A stretch of 64,000 nucleotides of DNA, from assembly GCA_016169945.1 (NCBI GenBank), contig JADLSH010000273.1:2275001-2339000 (forward strand), given 5' to 3'. Shown here piece after piece: positions 18,751-30,770 of the stretch. Within the stretch, counting starts at the first letter, position 1; every line of letters begins with the position of its first letter. The notes beneath the pieces are model-generated. The model saw only the letters and a list, made by a program, of their open reading frames with translations, did no database searches and was not told where the DNA came from. The DNA comes from Trachythela sp. YZ-2020 (lineage: Eukaryota > Cnidaria > Anthozoa > Malacalcyonacea > Clavulariidae). A program made the translations under genes and the position numbers.

Positions 18751-19400
18751 CTTTATTTACCCTCTGTTCCAGTGATTTGGTTTAAACAATTTAAAAGTAT
18801 GATGTCACGAGCGTAGCGAGCGTGGGGCACTCATGGGGAACATGTGCAGCGCGTGTGGGGAATCGGGTGGTAACACGTGATAAAATGTTTTGGAAATGTT
18901 TTGGAATAAATTATGTAAATATTTTGCTGACGTGGTAAAAAAGTGCTGACGTTTTGAAAAATGCTGACGTCAGCAGAAAAATGTCCCGAAATCCCCTTTT
19001 CTACACTACTCACGTGACATCCGCAGATCACATTAGACTAACACGTTAGCTTCTATATGTATGAAAGGTCACTTTACTCTCTTTAAATATCAACTTTTTG
19101 TTACCTTTGGCAACGATATTCGTATGTTTCACGGTCTATTACTATCCCCACGGCAATTTCCAAATCACATTTTAAATTGAGTTTTGGTTCTGCTAGCAAA
19201 TGCCTTTGTATGACTTCTTCGGTAACTTAACGCCAGATACTAGCGATCTATTACCATTTCAGTGAGCTTCGGGTCTTAGGATTAATCTACCTGAAAAATT
19301 CAACAAGATCTTCGACGTTTCGAGCGAAAGCCCTTTGTCTGGAAGCTCCCATCACACTATAGGTATATGTACCTTTAATAAACTAAGGGATGTCATTAGG
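18751..19400. other. Right terminal region and junction to host DNA
   Basis: No gene is seen. The segment holds a CG-rich tract (GAGCGTAGCGAGCG near 18,811), a 15-bp copy of a sequence also found at 14,314, and the TGCTGACGT repeats. The exact right end and target duplication cannot be set without the left end. From about 19,050 the sequence looks like host or Penelope-derived DNA. Confidence 0.5.
18925..18973. repeat. Three TGCTGACGT iterations near the right end
   Basis: TGCTGACGT occurs at 18,925, 18,944 and 18,962, about 18-19 bp apart, separated by A/T-rich spacers. The last copy completes the palindrome TGACGTCA (18,966-18,973), the consensus of CREB/ATF-type factors. A short tandem of ATGTTTTGGAA precedes it near 18,884. 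It may belong to the terminal repeat of the element. Confidence 0.6.
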
Positions 19401-19429
19401 AAGAATTTTTATATCTTGAAAAACCACCC

Positions 19430-20000
19430 TGAAATATCCTTCTGTAAATGACACCGATAACCCCTTAGTCTCTTTTCGACATAGTATAAACATCCGCGAA
19501 ACCTTAGTCCACAACTCCCTACCACAGGATTTGTCGTCACCTAATGGCGCGTTACCTTGTCGTGTATAGTGCAATGTGAAACCTGTAAGTTCATACATTC
19601 TTCAACTACTATTTCGGCACCAAAATCTAAGTATGCTATCAAGCATCGTTTCACGTGTGCTTCCTCTCATCTCCTCTACTGCATCTCATGTGGTAGTTGT
19701 GGCATTCTTTACATTGGTAAAACCGGAAGATGTTTAAGGCCAAAGTTTGGTGAGTCGTGCTGTCACTGACGATGCTAAACAGCCTGTTGCCAGACATTTC
19801 AATACTGGAAATCACAGTGTTTCAGAGCATGGCTGAGGAAGGAACATGCTGTCGGAAGGGGAAGATAAATGTTTCTGATGTATTGATCTGGAAGCTGCAT
19901 GACCCCTGTTGTGTCTGGTGGTGAGATGAACAGGTGAATCTTTTTCTCGTAGCCAAACTTCAAAACTTGGTAATCAAACCGGGACGAAGGGTTATCGCTT
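19430..20000 (+). pseudogene. Penelope-like element fragment (C-terminal RT/GIY-YIG endonuclease)
   Basis: Reading with frame changes gives the typical end of a Penelope protein: a segment ending PNGALPC, then CETCKFI, then YCISCGSCGILYIGKTGRC, the GIY-YIG core. After a frameshift near 19,755 come RAVTDDA and PVARHFNTGNHSVSEHG. Frameshifts near 19,555 and 19,755 and several stops show that it is dead. The family's endonuclease makes the target nick for retrotransposition. Confidence 0.75.
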
Positions 20001-22075
20001 GAAAGAACAATATGTAGGTCACTCGATATGAGATTTGTGACCATGACATCTCTTGTCCTTCGTGGAAGTCAGTAAGTTGTCAATCTTCTCCAAAGCTTCT
20101 TTTAAAGCCACGTGGTCTGTGGTAACTATTAAGCCGATCATCACCTGGCAAACAATTCTTGACACAGAAATTTGTGGGTCAAAGGTTGTACATCGACGGT
20201 ACGTTCTCCTATATTATTCTTTTGCAAGACTCTCCTCGTCAGGCATAAATAGGCATGTTTTGTGTGCCTTTTACACAACAGGTCATGAATTGCAACTCCC
20301 TAATGGTATTGATCCGCGCAGTCCACACCCCTGGTGCTATCTGCTTGGCATTGGAAAATATGCCGATATCAATAAGCTCGTTTTGCTAAAGCATCAAGGT
20401 TATAGGAAGCCAAATTACGTGTACAGCTATCGAGCTGTTCATGGGAGGCAGGCTAACAGAAGAACATCCCTATAAGCTACCGATTCGCATGCTCTGGCTA
20501 TATTGAAATAGGATTACTGAGTGTTCATGTGCGGGGAGAGAGGTAAACTATTCCTGCGTGTCTAAGTAATTTTTTACACTAGATGAAATGTTGGTCAATT
20601 CATTGCTGTAAAATTTGCAATATGAACGGCAATAAATTTCGTCCCAACCCACTTGAATAGGATCGACACGTTGACTGTACGTTTACAATGATAGATAGAT
20701 TTCTGAGCTGTTTGAAAATGGAATATTCAATTTCCTCTTGTTCGTTCATACAAAAGGCCTATGAGCGACTGTACTATAATACTGACTAAATAACAAGTAA
20801 CTTAGCTGCAGATTTTAACTTTAGCATATCAAAACTTGCGTACTTTTAGTCTTTGCTAATTGTTAGTGCGTCTTAGTTATGTTTTATGTGTAGAAATTCA
20901 ATTGGGACTGCAGTATTTGGTAAAAGGTGAAAATCTGTTGCGATCACCCGGCCACTTCTGTTATATATTCTACAAATTACAATATTCGATATCTCTTTTT
21001 ATTATATGGCAAGCGCTAAATTTTGTGGGAGTGTAACAAGTTTCAGAACCGACTTTTTAGGTGTTAACATTTGAAAATGAGGCCGAACGATCTAGGGGGG
21101 TCCGGGGTCATGGTCCCCGGCAAAATTTTGAACTTAGAGTCTCTGAAACGCCATTTCCTGCATTTTGAGGGAACTTTGAGCAAAATATAAAAATATTAAA
21201 TCACAATTTTAGCAGTGTATCGCACGCACCATTTGCAATAAATATTTATGTCCGTGGTATATCTTTAATCATACTGTACATAATTACTTCCATATATATA
21301 CAATGTGTTAGAAATGTTAGAAATGAAAGGGAAGACAGTCGTTATAAACCTATCAGTTCTACATTTAAATAGTTAATTTTGCAACAAGCTGACATATATG
21401 TCTCAACTAAAACACAATTCCGTCAATTCGCGATTCTGCAATCAAAATTTTTAACGCAATGAAGCAACATTAGTACATTACAGAAACACGCCGTTCAGCG
21501 TTCGCATTATAAGCGAGTAAAAGCGATATCACGCATTGGTTAATGCAGCTGGCGCTGATAATTGGCAAAGATGTAATGAATTGAGCGCTTGACTGCTTGC
21601 ATGAGTTCAAACTGCTCATGTTCAAGAATAGAAATAGAGTTGAATTCGGCGTGATGGCGTCAATAGGACTATAGAGGCTCTTCCCCAACTCTCCACTGGG
21701 TTTATATTGAGTGATAATTAACATTCTAATAATATTAATATAGTTATATCACTTGCATGACTATAGTATACACACACCTCACGCTAGACTTGCTCCAAGT
21801 CTGTCTCTTATAGGGGAGTATATTAGGGCGCGCGAAAATGCGGGCGGGCGGACGGGCGGCGAGAAAATTTTCTCTTAAATTTTTAACTTTCTTGGACACA
21901 AAAACGATCATTTTACGCAATATTTATACCGGACGATTGGGACCGACTTTGTAGTCAAATAGAAAATTTGGGACCGACTTTTTGGACCGAATCTAAAATG
22001 TTGGGTGGGTGTCACACCTCCCGTTTTGAAAATGGCTCAATCCAGGCATATCCGATACGGTTTTCGTGTCGCTAA
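20001..22075. other. Unassigned host DNA with one dispersed repeat
   Basis: No convincing gene. A 140-codon open frame at 20,053-20,475 (+) has no recognisable domain. Around 21,085-21,190 a sequence with GGGGTCCGGGGTCATGG is related to 33,060-33,170, so it is a dispersed repeat. GGGACCGACTTT-like phrases recur near 21,948 and 21,971. Confidence 0.5.
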
Positions 22076-22332
22076 GGCTATGTGCACACGGTAACGTTTT
22101 CGAGCGTTTTTGGTTGTAGCGTTTTCAACTTAAGCGTTTTGGCGCTTTGTTCACATTGATCGTTTTTCTCGCAACGTTTCTGATCAGGGCACTAGTTACC
22201 AGTTCTCGATAGCCAAATTCAAACACGGCCTAGATTTTCGGCCATTTTGTTGATAGTGGTTAAAGTGTGTTGTTTCACTTGTTTGTATCACTATATTAAC
22301 AACAGATATATTAACAACAACAATATTGAAAC

Positions 22333-23324
22333 ATGCAGGCCTCAACCTCCGAAGCTGAAGATACCGTAAGCGAAATTACCGTGAATACCGATGCAAAAAA
22401 GAGCAAAGACAAAGTCACCAAAGGCAAAGAGAATTTCGTGTAGACAGACACCGAAGTTGAGCTACTACTTTCAATCACGCAGGAGTACAAAACACAAAAA
22501 ACTAACGAAGGGGTTTATTGGGACAGTTGTAAGAACAAGTACAGTGAATTAAACGAAATGTTTGTGGAGAAGTTGATGCTTGTTGATCAAACCAAAGGCG
22601 AGTATCCACATGAAGTAGCCGAGTTTCTAAAAAATCCTGCTAGACTTTCTCGTAAAATCAAACAATTGAGAAATAAATATGCAACGGCTGTAAGAGCAGG
22701 AAAAGAAGTGGCGGGGGTAGACAAGTTTTCAAGTTCTACGACCTCTGTCAGGATGTTTTTGGTGGGAATGCTGCAGCCGAGCAAATACCCGGAGGTATTG
22801 AAACTAATCATCATGGTCCTGAACCTATCAGTGGCACAATGGTAAACCAAGAAAATGTTGAACCGAGTGAACAGGAAAACACTATACTTGAATGCGACGA
22901 GAATTGCTCTGGAGATGAATTATTTGTTCCAGCAAAAGCACAGCCTACCAAACGTCGTCACCTTATCACTGATTTAAGAAATCAAAAATTGAAAAAGAAA
23001 ATCACCACCGACCAGCAAATAATTAATATCGCCCAGAAAGAGCTTGTCCTACAAGAGCAAATGATAAGCAAGATAAGTGAAAGTGAAATTCAGCAGGCCA
23101 AGGCGATAAAATCACTTTCTGAATCTGTTAATTCAATTGGTCAGAGTTTATCTGAGGGATTCCGTAGTATTGCTGCTGTGATGGCTCAGTCGCAAGGAGC
23201 CCTCAGTTACAACCATCGTGTTATGTCACCAGGATTCCGTGTCACTCGTCAAAATAACCCCACATTGTTAACCCCTCTATGTCTACTGACAATGAGGATT
23301 ATCTTTAAAAAGGTCAATTGTTAA
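22333..23324 (+). pseudogene. Harbinger Myb/SANT-like accessory protein, broken
   Basis: The partner protein of Harbinger transposases helps nuclear import and TIR binding. Here the SANT-like domain begins after residue 36, where a TAG (22,441-22,443) stands at the usual Trp position. The domain continues with DTEVELLLSITQEY and later KNPARLSRKIKQLRNKY. A frameshift near 22,700 moves the frame to FKFYDLCQDVFGGNAAAEQ and the coiled C-terminal part, which ends at 23,324. With one nonsense and one frameshift change this copy cannot make the full protein. Confidence 0.85.
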
Positions 23325-23605
23325 CATGTTTACCACACCTAGTAAGTCTATATCTGATTTGATAGTGCTTGTTTTGTTTACATGTGGTAAAATACTTTCT
23401 ACTGTTGTTTTGGTCAAAACTTCAAAAACTTGTTGGATGACATATTAAAATTATTGGACAAAGTTTATTTATTAATTTATTTATTTACATATATAATTTA
23501 TGAATTATATTGTAACAATTTTATGATTTAGTTGACTTGAAATACAATTTAAAGTTTATTTATTTACATGTAAATTCAATTACATTATCTTGTTTTATAA
23601 TACAA

Positions 23606-25721
23606 TTATTCAAAAAACATCTTAAAAATGTCTCTGATGACTTTTGCCTCCTTTGGACAAGGCTCAACCTGCTGCAATCTATTTGCAGGTTGTGCATTGA
23701 ATTCTTCAATGGACTCAACACCAGGTTGAGTGAATTCTTCGTCATAACGTAATGCTGCCTCAACTGCAGAATTATCTAAACTTTGATGATTTAATTCACA
23801 ATAATTGTGTAATATAAAGCATGCATAAATCAGTGTTGGAACAAACTCTAAATCAACATCAAGCACTCCCTTGAGGCAACCCCATCTAGCCTTTAATCGT
23901 CCATAAGCACATTCAATGACCATGCGTGCAGACGAAAGTCTAAACCCGAAAAATTGTTCAGCTTCAGTTGTTCCTCCAAGTTCATACTCCTTCATAAGGA
24001 ATGTGTTAAGTGGATAGGCGGGATCACCTAGCAAACAAATGGGAACGCCTGGTTCACCTTCAACAATGACTTTCGGACAAGGTGGTATGGTTCCATTCTT
24101 CAGCATTTTGCACATGGGTGAATTAACAAACATGGTGGCATCATGGACACTGCCTGGCCATTTAATGATCACATCAATAAAACAATACTTATGATCACAA
24201 GTTCCTTGAACATTTAAACTGTAACAGCCCTTTCGATTAATGTACTCAGACGATTTTCCTTTCGGTTGTTTGATGCGGATGTGAGTCCCATCTACAGCCC
24301 CAATACATTGAGGGAATCCATGTCGTGCATAAAACTGACTGGCCAGGCTGGTTATGTCATTCTCATCAGTAGGGATTTTAATGAATTCTTTCCCAAGTAG
24401 CTCTACTATAGCCAAACAAACAGAGCGTAGGATTTTTGACAAAGTAGTTTTGCCAATCCCAAATGCATTTGCAACCTGAAAAGATCAAAAAGATATTTGA
24501 AGACTGTTTAGTACAAATTGTCATGGGTCCAGGGAGGGGGGGGGCACCTTAACTGACTATGTTTGTGACGGTTGATCGTCCAGGTTAGTGAAGTCTTGAG
24601 AAAGACTGTTGATGGTAGTGACTGACGTTTCGACGGCCTCAGCGGCGGTCATCTTCAGAGTCAAGTGAGGAGTGACTGTCAGGTTCGCGTTTATATCTGG
24701 TTACCATCAACAGTCTTTCTCAAGACTTCACTAACCTGGACGATCAACCTTCACAAACATTAACTGATACTCCTGGGTTCAAACCATTTACTTTATTAAC
24801 TGACTATATCATGCATATTTTGGAGCTAGAGTGAAATTTAATGCATAGTGCAAGCCACCTGTATTAAACAACCATAACAGCTAATTGTGACATGACATTG
24901 GCAATGTTCAGATGTTTGTGGAGTTAAAAATAGCCATAGTAGGTTAATTAGTACTATGTGTATATTTTGGACATTTGCAGGAAGTGACATATGATATACA
25001 TTAATTGGTTATTGTTTTTGAGAGACTGTAAGGGTCTATACTTTTAAGGGAGTTCCATAGCGAAGCGAATTCAATATTTTGTGAATTACAAGTTCAAATT
25101 AAAAGAAACTGTGTGTGCATTATTTAACTTCGTGTAGTTGCCAAACAAATTGTGCGGCATTCTACTACAGCAGCAATTTTTAAAGGACAAAGGTCCCAAA
25201 AACACATTGTCCATCATATCCTTCAAAAGAATACAGATACTATTATTAATTAATAATAAGTGCTGTTACGTTAATTAACGTACCTTTCTATATTTAGATT
25301 CATCTGCTAAATAATAGAGAGTAGCTGCTACTTTCGTCTCGACAGGCAATGCGTCTCTCATTTTGGTATTTTGGCCAGTCAAACGCGGCCTCAACCTCTC
25401 ACACAACTCGAAGAAATGCCGTCTGCTCATTCTAAAATTCTCCTTCCACTCTTCTGTGCACGTTCGGTTGGCCAAAATGTTTTCCCACCAAATGTTTGTC
25501 CGACCAGGACGGCACCAAATTCTTTCCTTACGCCTCCGGCGTTTATTTAGCCTTTTCAGGTGCTTTTTTAGTCGTTTTCTTGATGCATTCAGGGCTTGAA
25601 TAACATATTTTTTTGTTTTTCTTGTTGAGAGGACTATTAAGTTGACAGTTAAAGTTGCCAACTGAACAACAAAGTTGCTCAAATTCAGCAAAATTAACAT
25701 AATACCTTTAAAGTCCGCCAT
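23606..25721 (-). CDS. Harbinger DDE transposase, HARBI1-like, two exons (435 aa)
   Basis: Exon 1 is 25,721-25,284 (146 codons) and exon 2 is 24,475-23,606; both join in phase 0 (donor AAG|GTACGT, acceptor TTTTCAG|G). Exon 1 holds the basic N-terminus and the helix-turn-helix part ([19 protein letters not shown]). Exon 2 continues with [14 protein letters not shown] and the catalytic core: D208 (GAVDGTHI), D297 (LLGDPAYPL) and E334 ([13 protein letters not shown]). No stop or frameshift is visible. The 808-bp intron contains a foldback element. With its Myb partner broken, transposition would need a partner from another copy. Confidence 0.93.
24560..24759. mobile_element. 200-bp foldback element inside the transposase intron
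   Basis: Arms of 58 bp (24,560-24,617 and 24,702-24,759) are inverted copies with one mismatch; they begin TGTTTGTGA. The 84-bp centre has a stretch found in Penelope-type terminal sequences of invertebrates (GTTTCGACGGCCTCAGCGG). A clear target duplication was not found, although TTAACTGA occurs on both sides. Confidence 0.85.
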
Positions 25722-25972
25722 TTTGAATTTTTTCCGTTTTCAGGATTTCCGGCGTTTTTCCCGTTTACACGACAACAAAGCGCCAAAACGACCAATTTCA
25801 AAACGTTTCAGACAAAGAAAACGAATCGTTGGCATCGTTTCCACTATTTGAAACGTTTTTGCTTCCTGACGTCGTTTTCATACGTTTTCGTGTAAACAGA
25901 ACGTGAAAACGATACTTTCAGAAACGCGTTACAACCAAAAACGCTCGAAAACGTTACCGTGTGCACATAGTC

Positions 25973-27500
25973 TAATACTCGCTATACACGAAAAGCTATG
26001 TATTATATAATGCATGCAAAACATTCCATTACACAGGCCATAGGGTGTATCAAAAAAATAAGTAATTCAACTTTCAACTCGAGTTATCATGTGTTAGAAA
26101 TAAGATGTCAAATAATGCTTGTTTTGTATCGTTGCGAGTCACAAATAGCCAAATACGATCCGATTTAAAATGACCGATCGAAATCGCCTTCTTCCATGCA
26201 CCATTGGGAATTGATTGCACACTTATTGTCAGAGTATTGAAATTATTCTCATTTCGGATTCAATTGAATTTAAGAATAACCAAGTCTTGGTAAATTTAAA
26301 GATGGTTTTACTTGCAATTTAATATTTTACGAAACTGGAAGTTTGCAGAGAACTTGCAATGCCTAATGTTTCCCACATAGGCAATGTTAGGAAATTCGAA
26401 GAATATTCTGAAGCACAGTGGAGGAAAAATGTGCTTCGACCGGCAATTTCAAATTGTATCGTATTTGGCCATATTTATTCGCAATGATACAGGTAAGGTA
26501 TCATTTGACGACTAAAGACTTGATCTTCATTGACTACAAAAATGGTAAATTCTGCTCATTACCATGTAATCTATACCGTGAATTAAACTGATAAGCCGTA
26601 AAAAATGAAGACACTCATTAACGCATTGATCGAAAACCTGGTTCTGTTTGTTCATAAAGACATTTGCGTCTGTGTGTTTGATGTTCGGCTTGCCTCAATT
26701 TTGGTCATACTTTGTTGAGATGAGACAACACTGCTGGGGGGCTCATGGGAATATGTGCTTCAGCATGTTAAGACGCAATTCAAATCTCTCTTATGGTCTT
26801 CTATTTAATAATAATTCAGAGCAAATCAATTCGGAGTGCTCCACCACTCGCCCTACCCACTGCTTTGATTTGATTTATTTGATTTAATTGGTTTGTCACA
26901 AATTAACTCATTTTACAATACCATAAGATATATACTTAGCAATAAATATGAACTAAAACAACGATTAGGTTAACGAACGTACATAATTGTGACAGGAGAA
27001 AGGAACAGGACTTTCGTCCCAATTGATACCTGACCCCTAATGATACGGAACAACACACATGCATTAAATTACTTAAACCTATTTACAACGTATGTCGAGT
27101 CCGGAGACATGTACGTAGACAGTTTGGATCTGTATAACGTTTGAAGGTTATTCTTGAATGCAGGAAGGTAGAGCGTTCCATAGTTTAACTGATCTAATAA
27201 AGAATGAATTTCTAAAGTAATCTTGTTTATATTTATGTTTGCTATAGCCTTGAACACATAACCCACTTTATACACATTTGTGCCTTTTATATAACAGATG
27301 CCATGTTTGAAACGGCACCAAACTTAATAGAATTTCCTCGAAATAGATCGGATTTGGATACGACACATTTTGTTTATTGTATTTGTGTATTCACATATGA
27401 TACCACATATCGCCCGAAGGGCAGGGATAACCAGTCTTCCGGAGTGTACTCCAAATGCGGGGCGCCAAATATTTGGGCAAAGTTAACGAAACGCGGTAAT
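25973..27500. other. Non-coding host DNA with a 400-bp foldback element
   Basis: No gene is supported. Diverged inverted arms lie at about 26,105-26,205 and 26,420-26,512 (core CCAAATACGAT against ATCGTATTTGG), the remains of a MITE. Between 26,880 and 27,300 only AT-rich sequence is seen. Confidence 0.55.
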
Positions 27501-27537
27501 GAATCTTTCCTTACGTGTGTATTGTTTATATTTATAG

Positions 27538-27893
27538 CTATCTCTGAACTACAAATCAGATTGAATGGATCAAGTAACAATATGAGTGGAAGAATAGAAA
27601 TCTATCATCCAATATTTGGCTGGAGTACAATCTGTGGTAGGCCCTTCTCTTTTTGGTCTAGACGGCGCTGGAGTATTACTGAAGGTAACGTCGTCTGCCG
27701 TCAGTTGGGTTTCACTGGAGCGAAGAAGGTCAGTTACCGGGCTGACTATGGCAAAGGAAGTGGTCCTATATTGCTTTCTAATGTTCGGTGCTCTGGCAAG
27801 GAATCCTATATTTGGGATTGCCGTCATAATGGATGGAATAATCCTCACTCCCTCTGCCACCATGGTGATGATGCAGGAGTGGATTGTTTCTGA
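27538..27893 (+). CDS. SRCR-domain exon (scavenger receptor Cys-rich, group A type)
   Basis: A single SRCR domain of about 110 residues fits between an acceptor TTTATAG|CT and a stop at 27,891-27,893. Diagnostic phrases are GRIEIYHPIFGWSTICG, VVCRQLGF, LSNVRCSGKE and WDCRHNGW. Six cysteines fit group A. The phase-1 acceptor is usual for SRCR exons. The stop follows directly after the last Cys, so this may be the terminal exon. No other exon of such a gene was recognised; upstream exons may be missing or diverged. SRCR proteins are secreted or surface receptors with immune and adhesion roles. Confidence 0.75.
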
Positions 27894-27899
27894 GATCAC

Positions 27900-28890
27900 A
27901 ACCATTCAAAACAAGGATACTGGGTTAGAGTAGAGTAGATTTTCCATTTTTGCTCTATATTAGCTAGATGAAACGTAAAAAAGCAGTTGCATCATAGACA
28001 AGAAATTACTAAATAAAGTCGATTCCATATGATAAAGTAGAACATTTCCAAAATAAAACGGTAAAACAACCCATTTTCAAAATTACGCGACTACCCGAAA
28101 ATAATCCAAGTCTACATGTAGGTTTTATGTCAAACCGAACGTCTGGATATTTCAAAGACTAGCATTATATTGTGTATTTGGTTATGAATGTATTAGCTTT
28201 GTAGCTTTTGCTTAAAGAATTTGGAATGTTTATGGAGATGTTTTAGTGATAATTATTGCAAAATGTAACCAATGCAAATAATACATCGTGATCGCGACAG
28301 TCTAGCGTGAGATGGTTTGGCACACAGTTAAAATTATTATGCTTTTTCGAACTATCAAAGTCGTTCACGAAATAGATTTCTGCTCTGATGCTTTGTTCTT
28401 GCTTTTAGTTACTCTGTGTACTGTAGCTTAAATTGCGGTTCAATACTCTTCGTAAAGTGCTGAATATGGCCGTCAAAATGTCGTTTGTTTACAACTTTAC
28501 ATTCGCTATACTTACAGTTTGTGTGACAGAAAACTGGCTTGTCATCTCAAATTATTCACTGTGTAAATTTAAAACTATTTGAAACTACAGTTCTCAAATT
28601 ATTCACTGTGCCGGTCGTAATTTTGAAAACGGGTGTAAGTTGCTAGAATTTAAATTCTAGCGAATTGTGCATCCACTTGATAATAGAAAATAAAACGCGT
28701 AAATGGTAATATTTGAAAGCTAATTGAGCGCGGGCGTTATCATACTGGGAGACAATTACGATTCAAGAATGAAAATGCTGATACATGCATTACAACGTGA
28801 TTAAACGCAAGTTTAAGTTGTGTCTGCCTAAATTTACTCAAAGTATATCATTATCAATCAATATATTAACAGGAGATGTATATCCACGTG
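27900..28890. other. Non-coding AT-rich host DNA
   Basis: I see no gene, long repeat or RNA gene in this stretch. Confidence 0.5.
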
Positions 28891-28897
28891 GAATTAA

Positions 28898-29276
28898 GGC
28901 CCCGATTACACCATACCGGATTGCATTGGAGCGAAGCGATTTTTATACCGGATTGGGCTGTTGTTTACATTACGCCACTGTAGTCCGGTGCGTGTCGCAG
29001 AGAAAAATCACTTCGCTTTGGAGGTGATATGAAAAGTAATCTGGTATGCGCTGAAGCAGTGTAAACATGGCAATCTTGGTACGATTCGGTACAAAATCCA
29101 TATTTTGGCCAAAAAAATTTATTTGTTTCCATAGAATTGGTAAAGAGGAGTAGCTTGATACGGAGCCGAGCGGCATAGTGTAAACACACTTGTTTTTTGT
29201 CGTCTGGTATGAAATGTAATCCGGTATGGAAAGTAATCCGGTATGGAAAGTAATCAGGTATAGTGTAGCTCCTGCC
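28898..29276. mobile_element. Harbinger-type MITE (379 bp)
   Basis: The ends (GGCCCCGATTACACC on the left, reverse complement of GGCAGGAGCTACAC on the right) are imperfect inverted repeats of about 25 bp. They are flanked by TAA at 28,895-28,897 and 29,277-29,279. Inside, GGTATGGAAAGTAATCC is repeated near the right end. It has no coding capacity. Confidence 0.8.
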
Positions 29277-29764
29277 TAAGATGACTTCTGCAAGATATAC
29301 GTTGCTTTGGCATGATTTTTCGCTTTATGTTTCGATTAGAATTTGTAGGACTTGTAATTTGTTGTAGACAACAGTATTTTGTAGTTTTTAGACGCGTCTC
29401 TATAAGAGGATATGTCTGTCCGTTGGTCGGTCGGTTTGTCTGTCTGTCCCCACTTTACCCTAATATATGAAGGAAAATTTGGGGTAATGCTTGTGGGGCC
29501 AAATTTGTGTAAGTGAAGCATGCCCAGTTATGTGAGCACGCGTCATTAGTATTTATTTAAGTATTTGTTCTTGTAATATCGTAATGAATTATGTAATTAG
29601 TATAGCTCTGTCATAACCGGCAGTTGCTTTTGAATTTTCACCCAGTAAAATACTATTAATGCAATCTTTTGTCTGTTTATTTCTATTTCGCATTAAACAC
29701 CAACTAGAGCTGTAACTAACGTGTTCCGGATATTATACTCCGACTTAAAAATTATTTCCAGTGA

Positions 29765-29990
29765 TTAGAGAACGAACTAATAGCAAAACCAAAAGATCCT
29801 CTTCTTATTAATCAGAATACTCTCGCTGTATATTCTATACCGTGTGATGACTGTGAGAAAAAGTATCTGGGTCAGTCTAAGCACCAGTTTGACATACGTT
29901 TAAAAGAACATCAAAAGGATGTTTCAACTTTAAACCGAAGGGAAATTAGCTTTGTCAGCTTTGTTATTTGCTTCATATTTTGTGCGATTA
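29765..29990 (+). pseudogene. Penelope-like GIY-YIG fragment
   Basis: An open stretch includes YSIPCDDCEKKYLGQSKHQF and RLKEHQKDVSTLN, the Cys pair and GIY-YIG core of a Penelope endonuclease. It is cut off on both sides. It is distinct in sequence from the 19.7-kb fragment. Confidence 0.7.
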
Positions 29991-30770
29991 TTGGTGAGTA
30001 AGTGGATGTTCTCTTGCTATCGTAATATGCCGTGTGTACCCACTCTTTTACATACATGAGAAGTTAATCAAGTGTATTAATACCATCCACCTAAACCTTC
30101 TACTATTAAGACCGCAATATGTAACATTTGTGCCATGAGCATGTATAATTAATCCCTTGAGTGGATTTTTACCCACTCTTACTTGAATGTCATTATATTA
30201 TTAGCCTTATACTTTATTCGATTCTAAAACCGTGTTACCTCCAATGGTTTATGGTTATGCATCAGAGATTAATATGGGAAATACTGAATAGTTATTTTAG
30301 TGGTGAGTTAATGCTCGTTTGTTTTCGCTTCTTTCTCAACTGCATGGTTTACACACAATGGAAATTAAGAGGTTCATAATTATACGTTTTATCTATCATG
30401 CTCGGTATACCTTCCCCTCTAAATCCCAAGGTGGTGCTTGGAGTACTTTTTATACGACTCTCTCGCATTACCGGGCGCAAGGGTTGAAGGGCCACCGAAT
30501 TAGCGCAAGATATTTTGATCGGAGACATATTCCACAGGTAACCCTCCCAGGATTAAGAGGTGCTACTTCTAACACTATGTCTATTTGAAAATAAATCCTT
30601 AAACCGTAACTGTTTTTCTGTTTTCTTATTTTTAAACTAATTCAGTTCAAATCGCACATATAAATGATTTTACGACTTTCAGAACTTCTAATATTTTTAA
30701 AATTTCGCTCATTCCACTCCTGATAATTCCCCATATTTTTGAGATCAGTGGGAGGTCCACCAAAGACCAT

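Larger units (their letters stand above)
22076..25972. mobile_element. PIF/Harbinger DNA transposon, nearly complete
   Basis: Terminal inverted repeats of about 50 bp (GGCTATGTGCACACGG... at the left; the reverse complement at the right ends CCGTGTGCACATAGTC) are flanked by TAA at 22,073-22,075 and 25,973-25,975. This is the 3-bp duplication typical of Harbingers. The element carries the two expected genes in convergent orientation, a Myb/SANT-like protein (+) and a spliced DDE transposase (-). Confidence 0.93.

Noticed and set aside
20053..20475. 140-codon open frame
   Set aside because: No domain, splice context or similarity that I can recognise; chance is likely.
21830..21862. G-rich GGGCGGGCGGACGGGCGG stretch as a quadruplex regulator
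   Set aside because: It lies in unassigned DNA without a gene start nearby, so a function cannot be supported.
24600..24700. Hammerhead ribozyme in the foldback element
   Set aside because: The minus strand has CTGAAGATGA instead of the CTGANGA core, so the fold is not complete.
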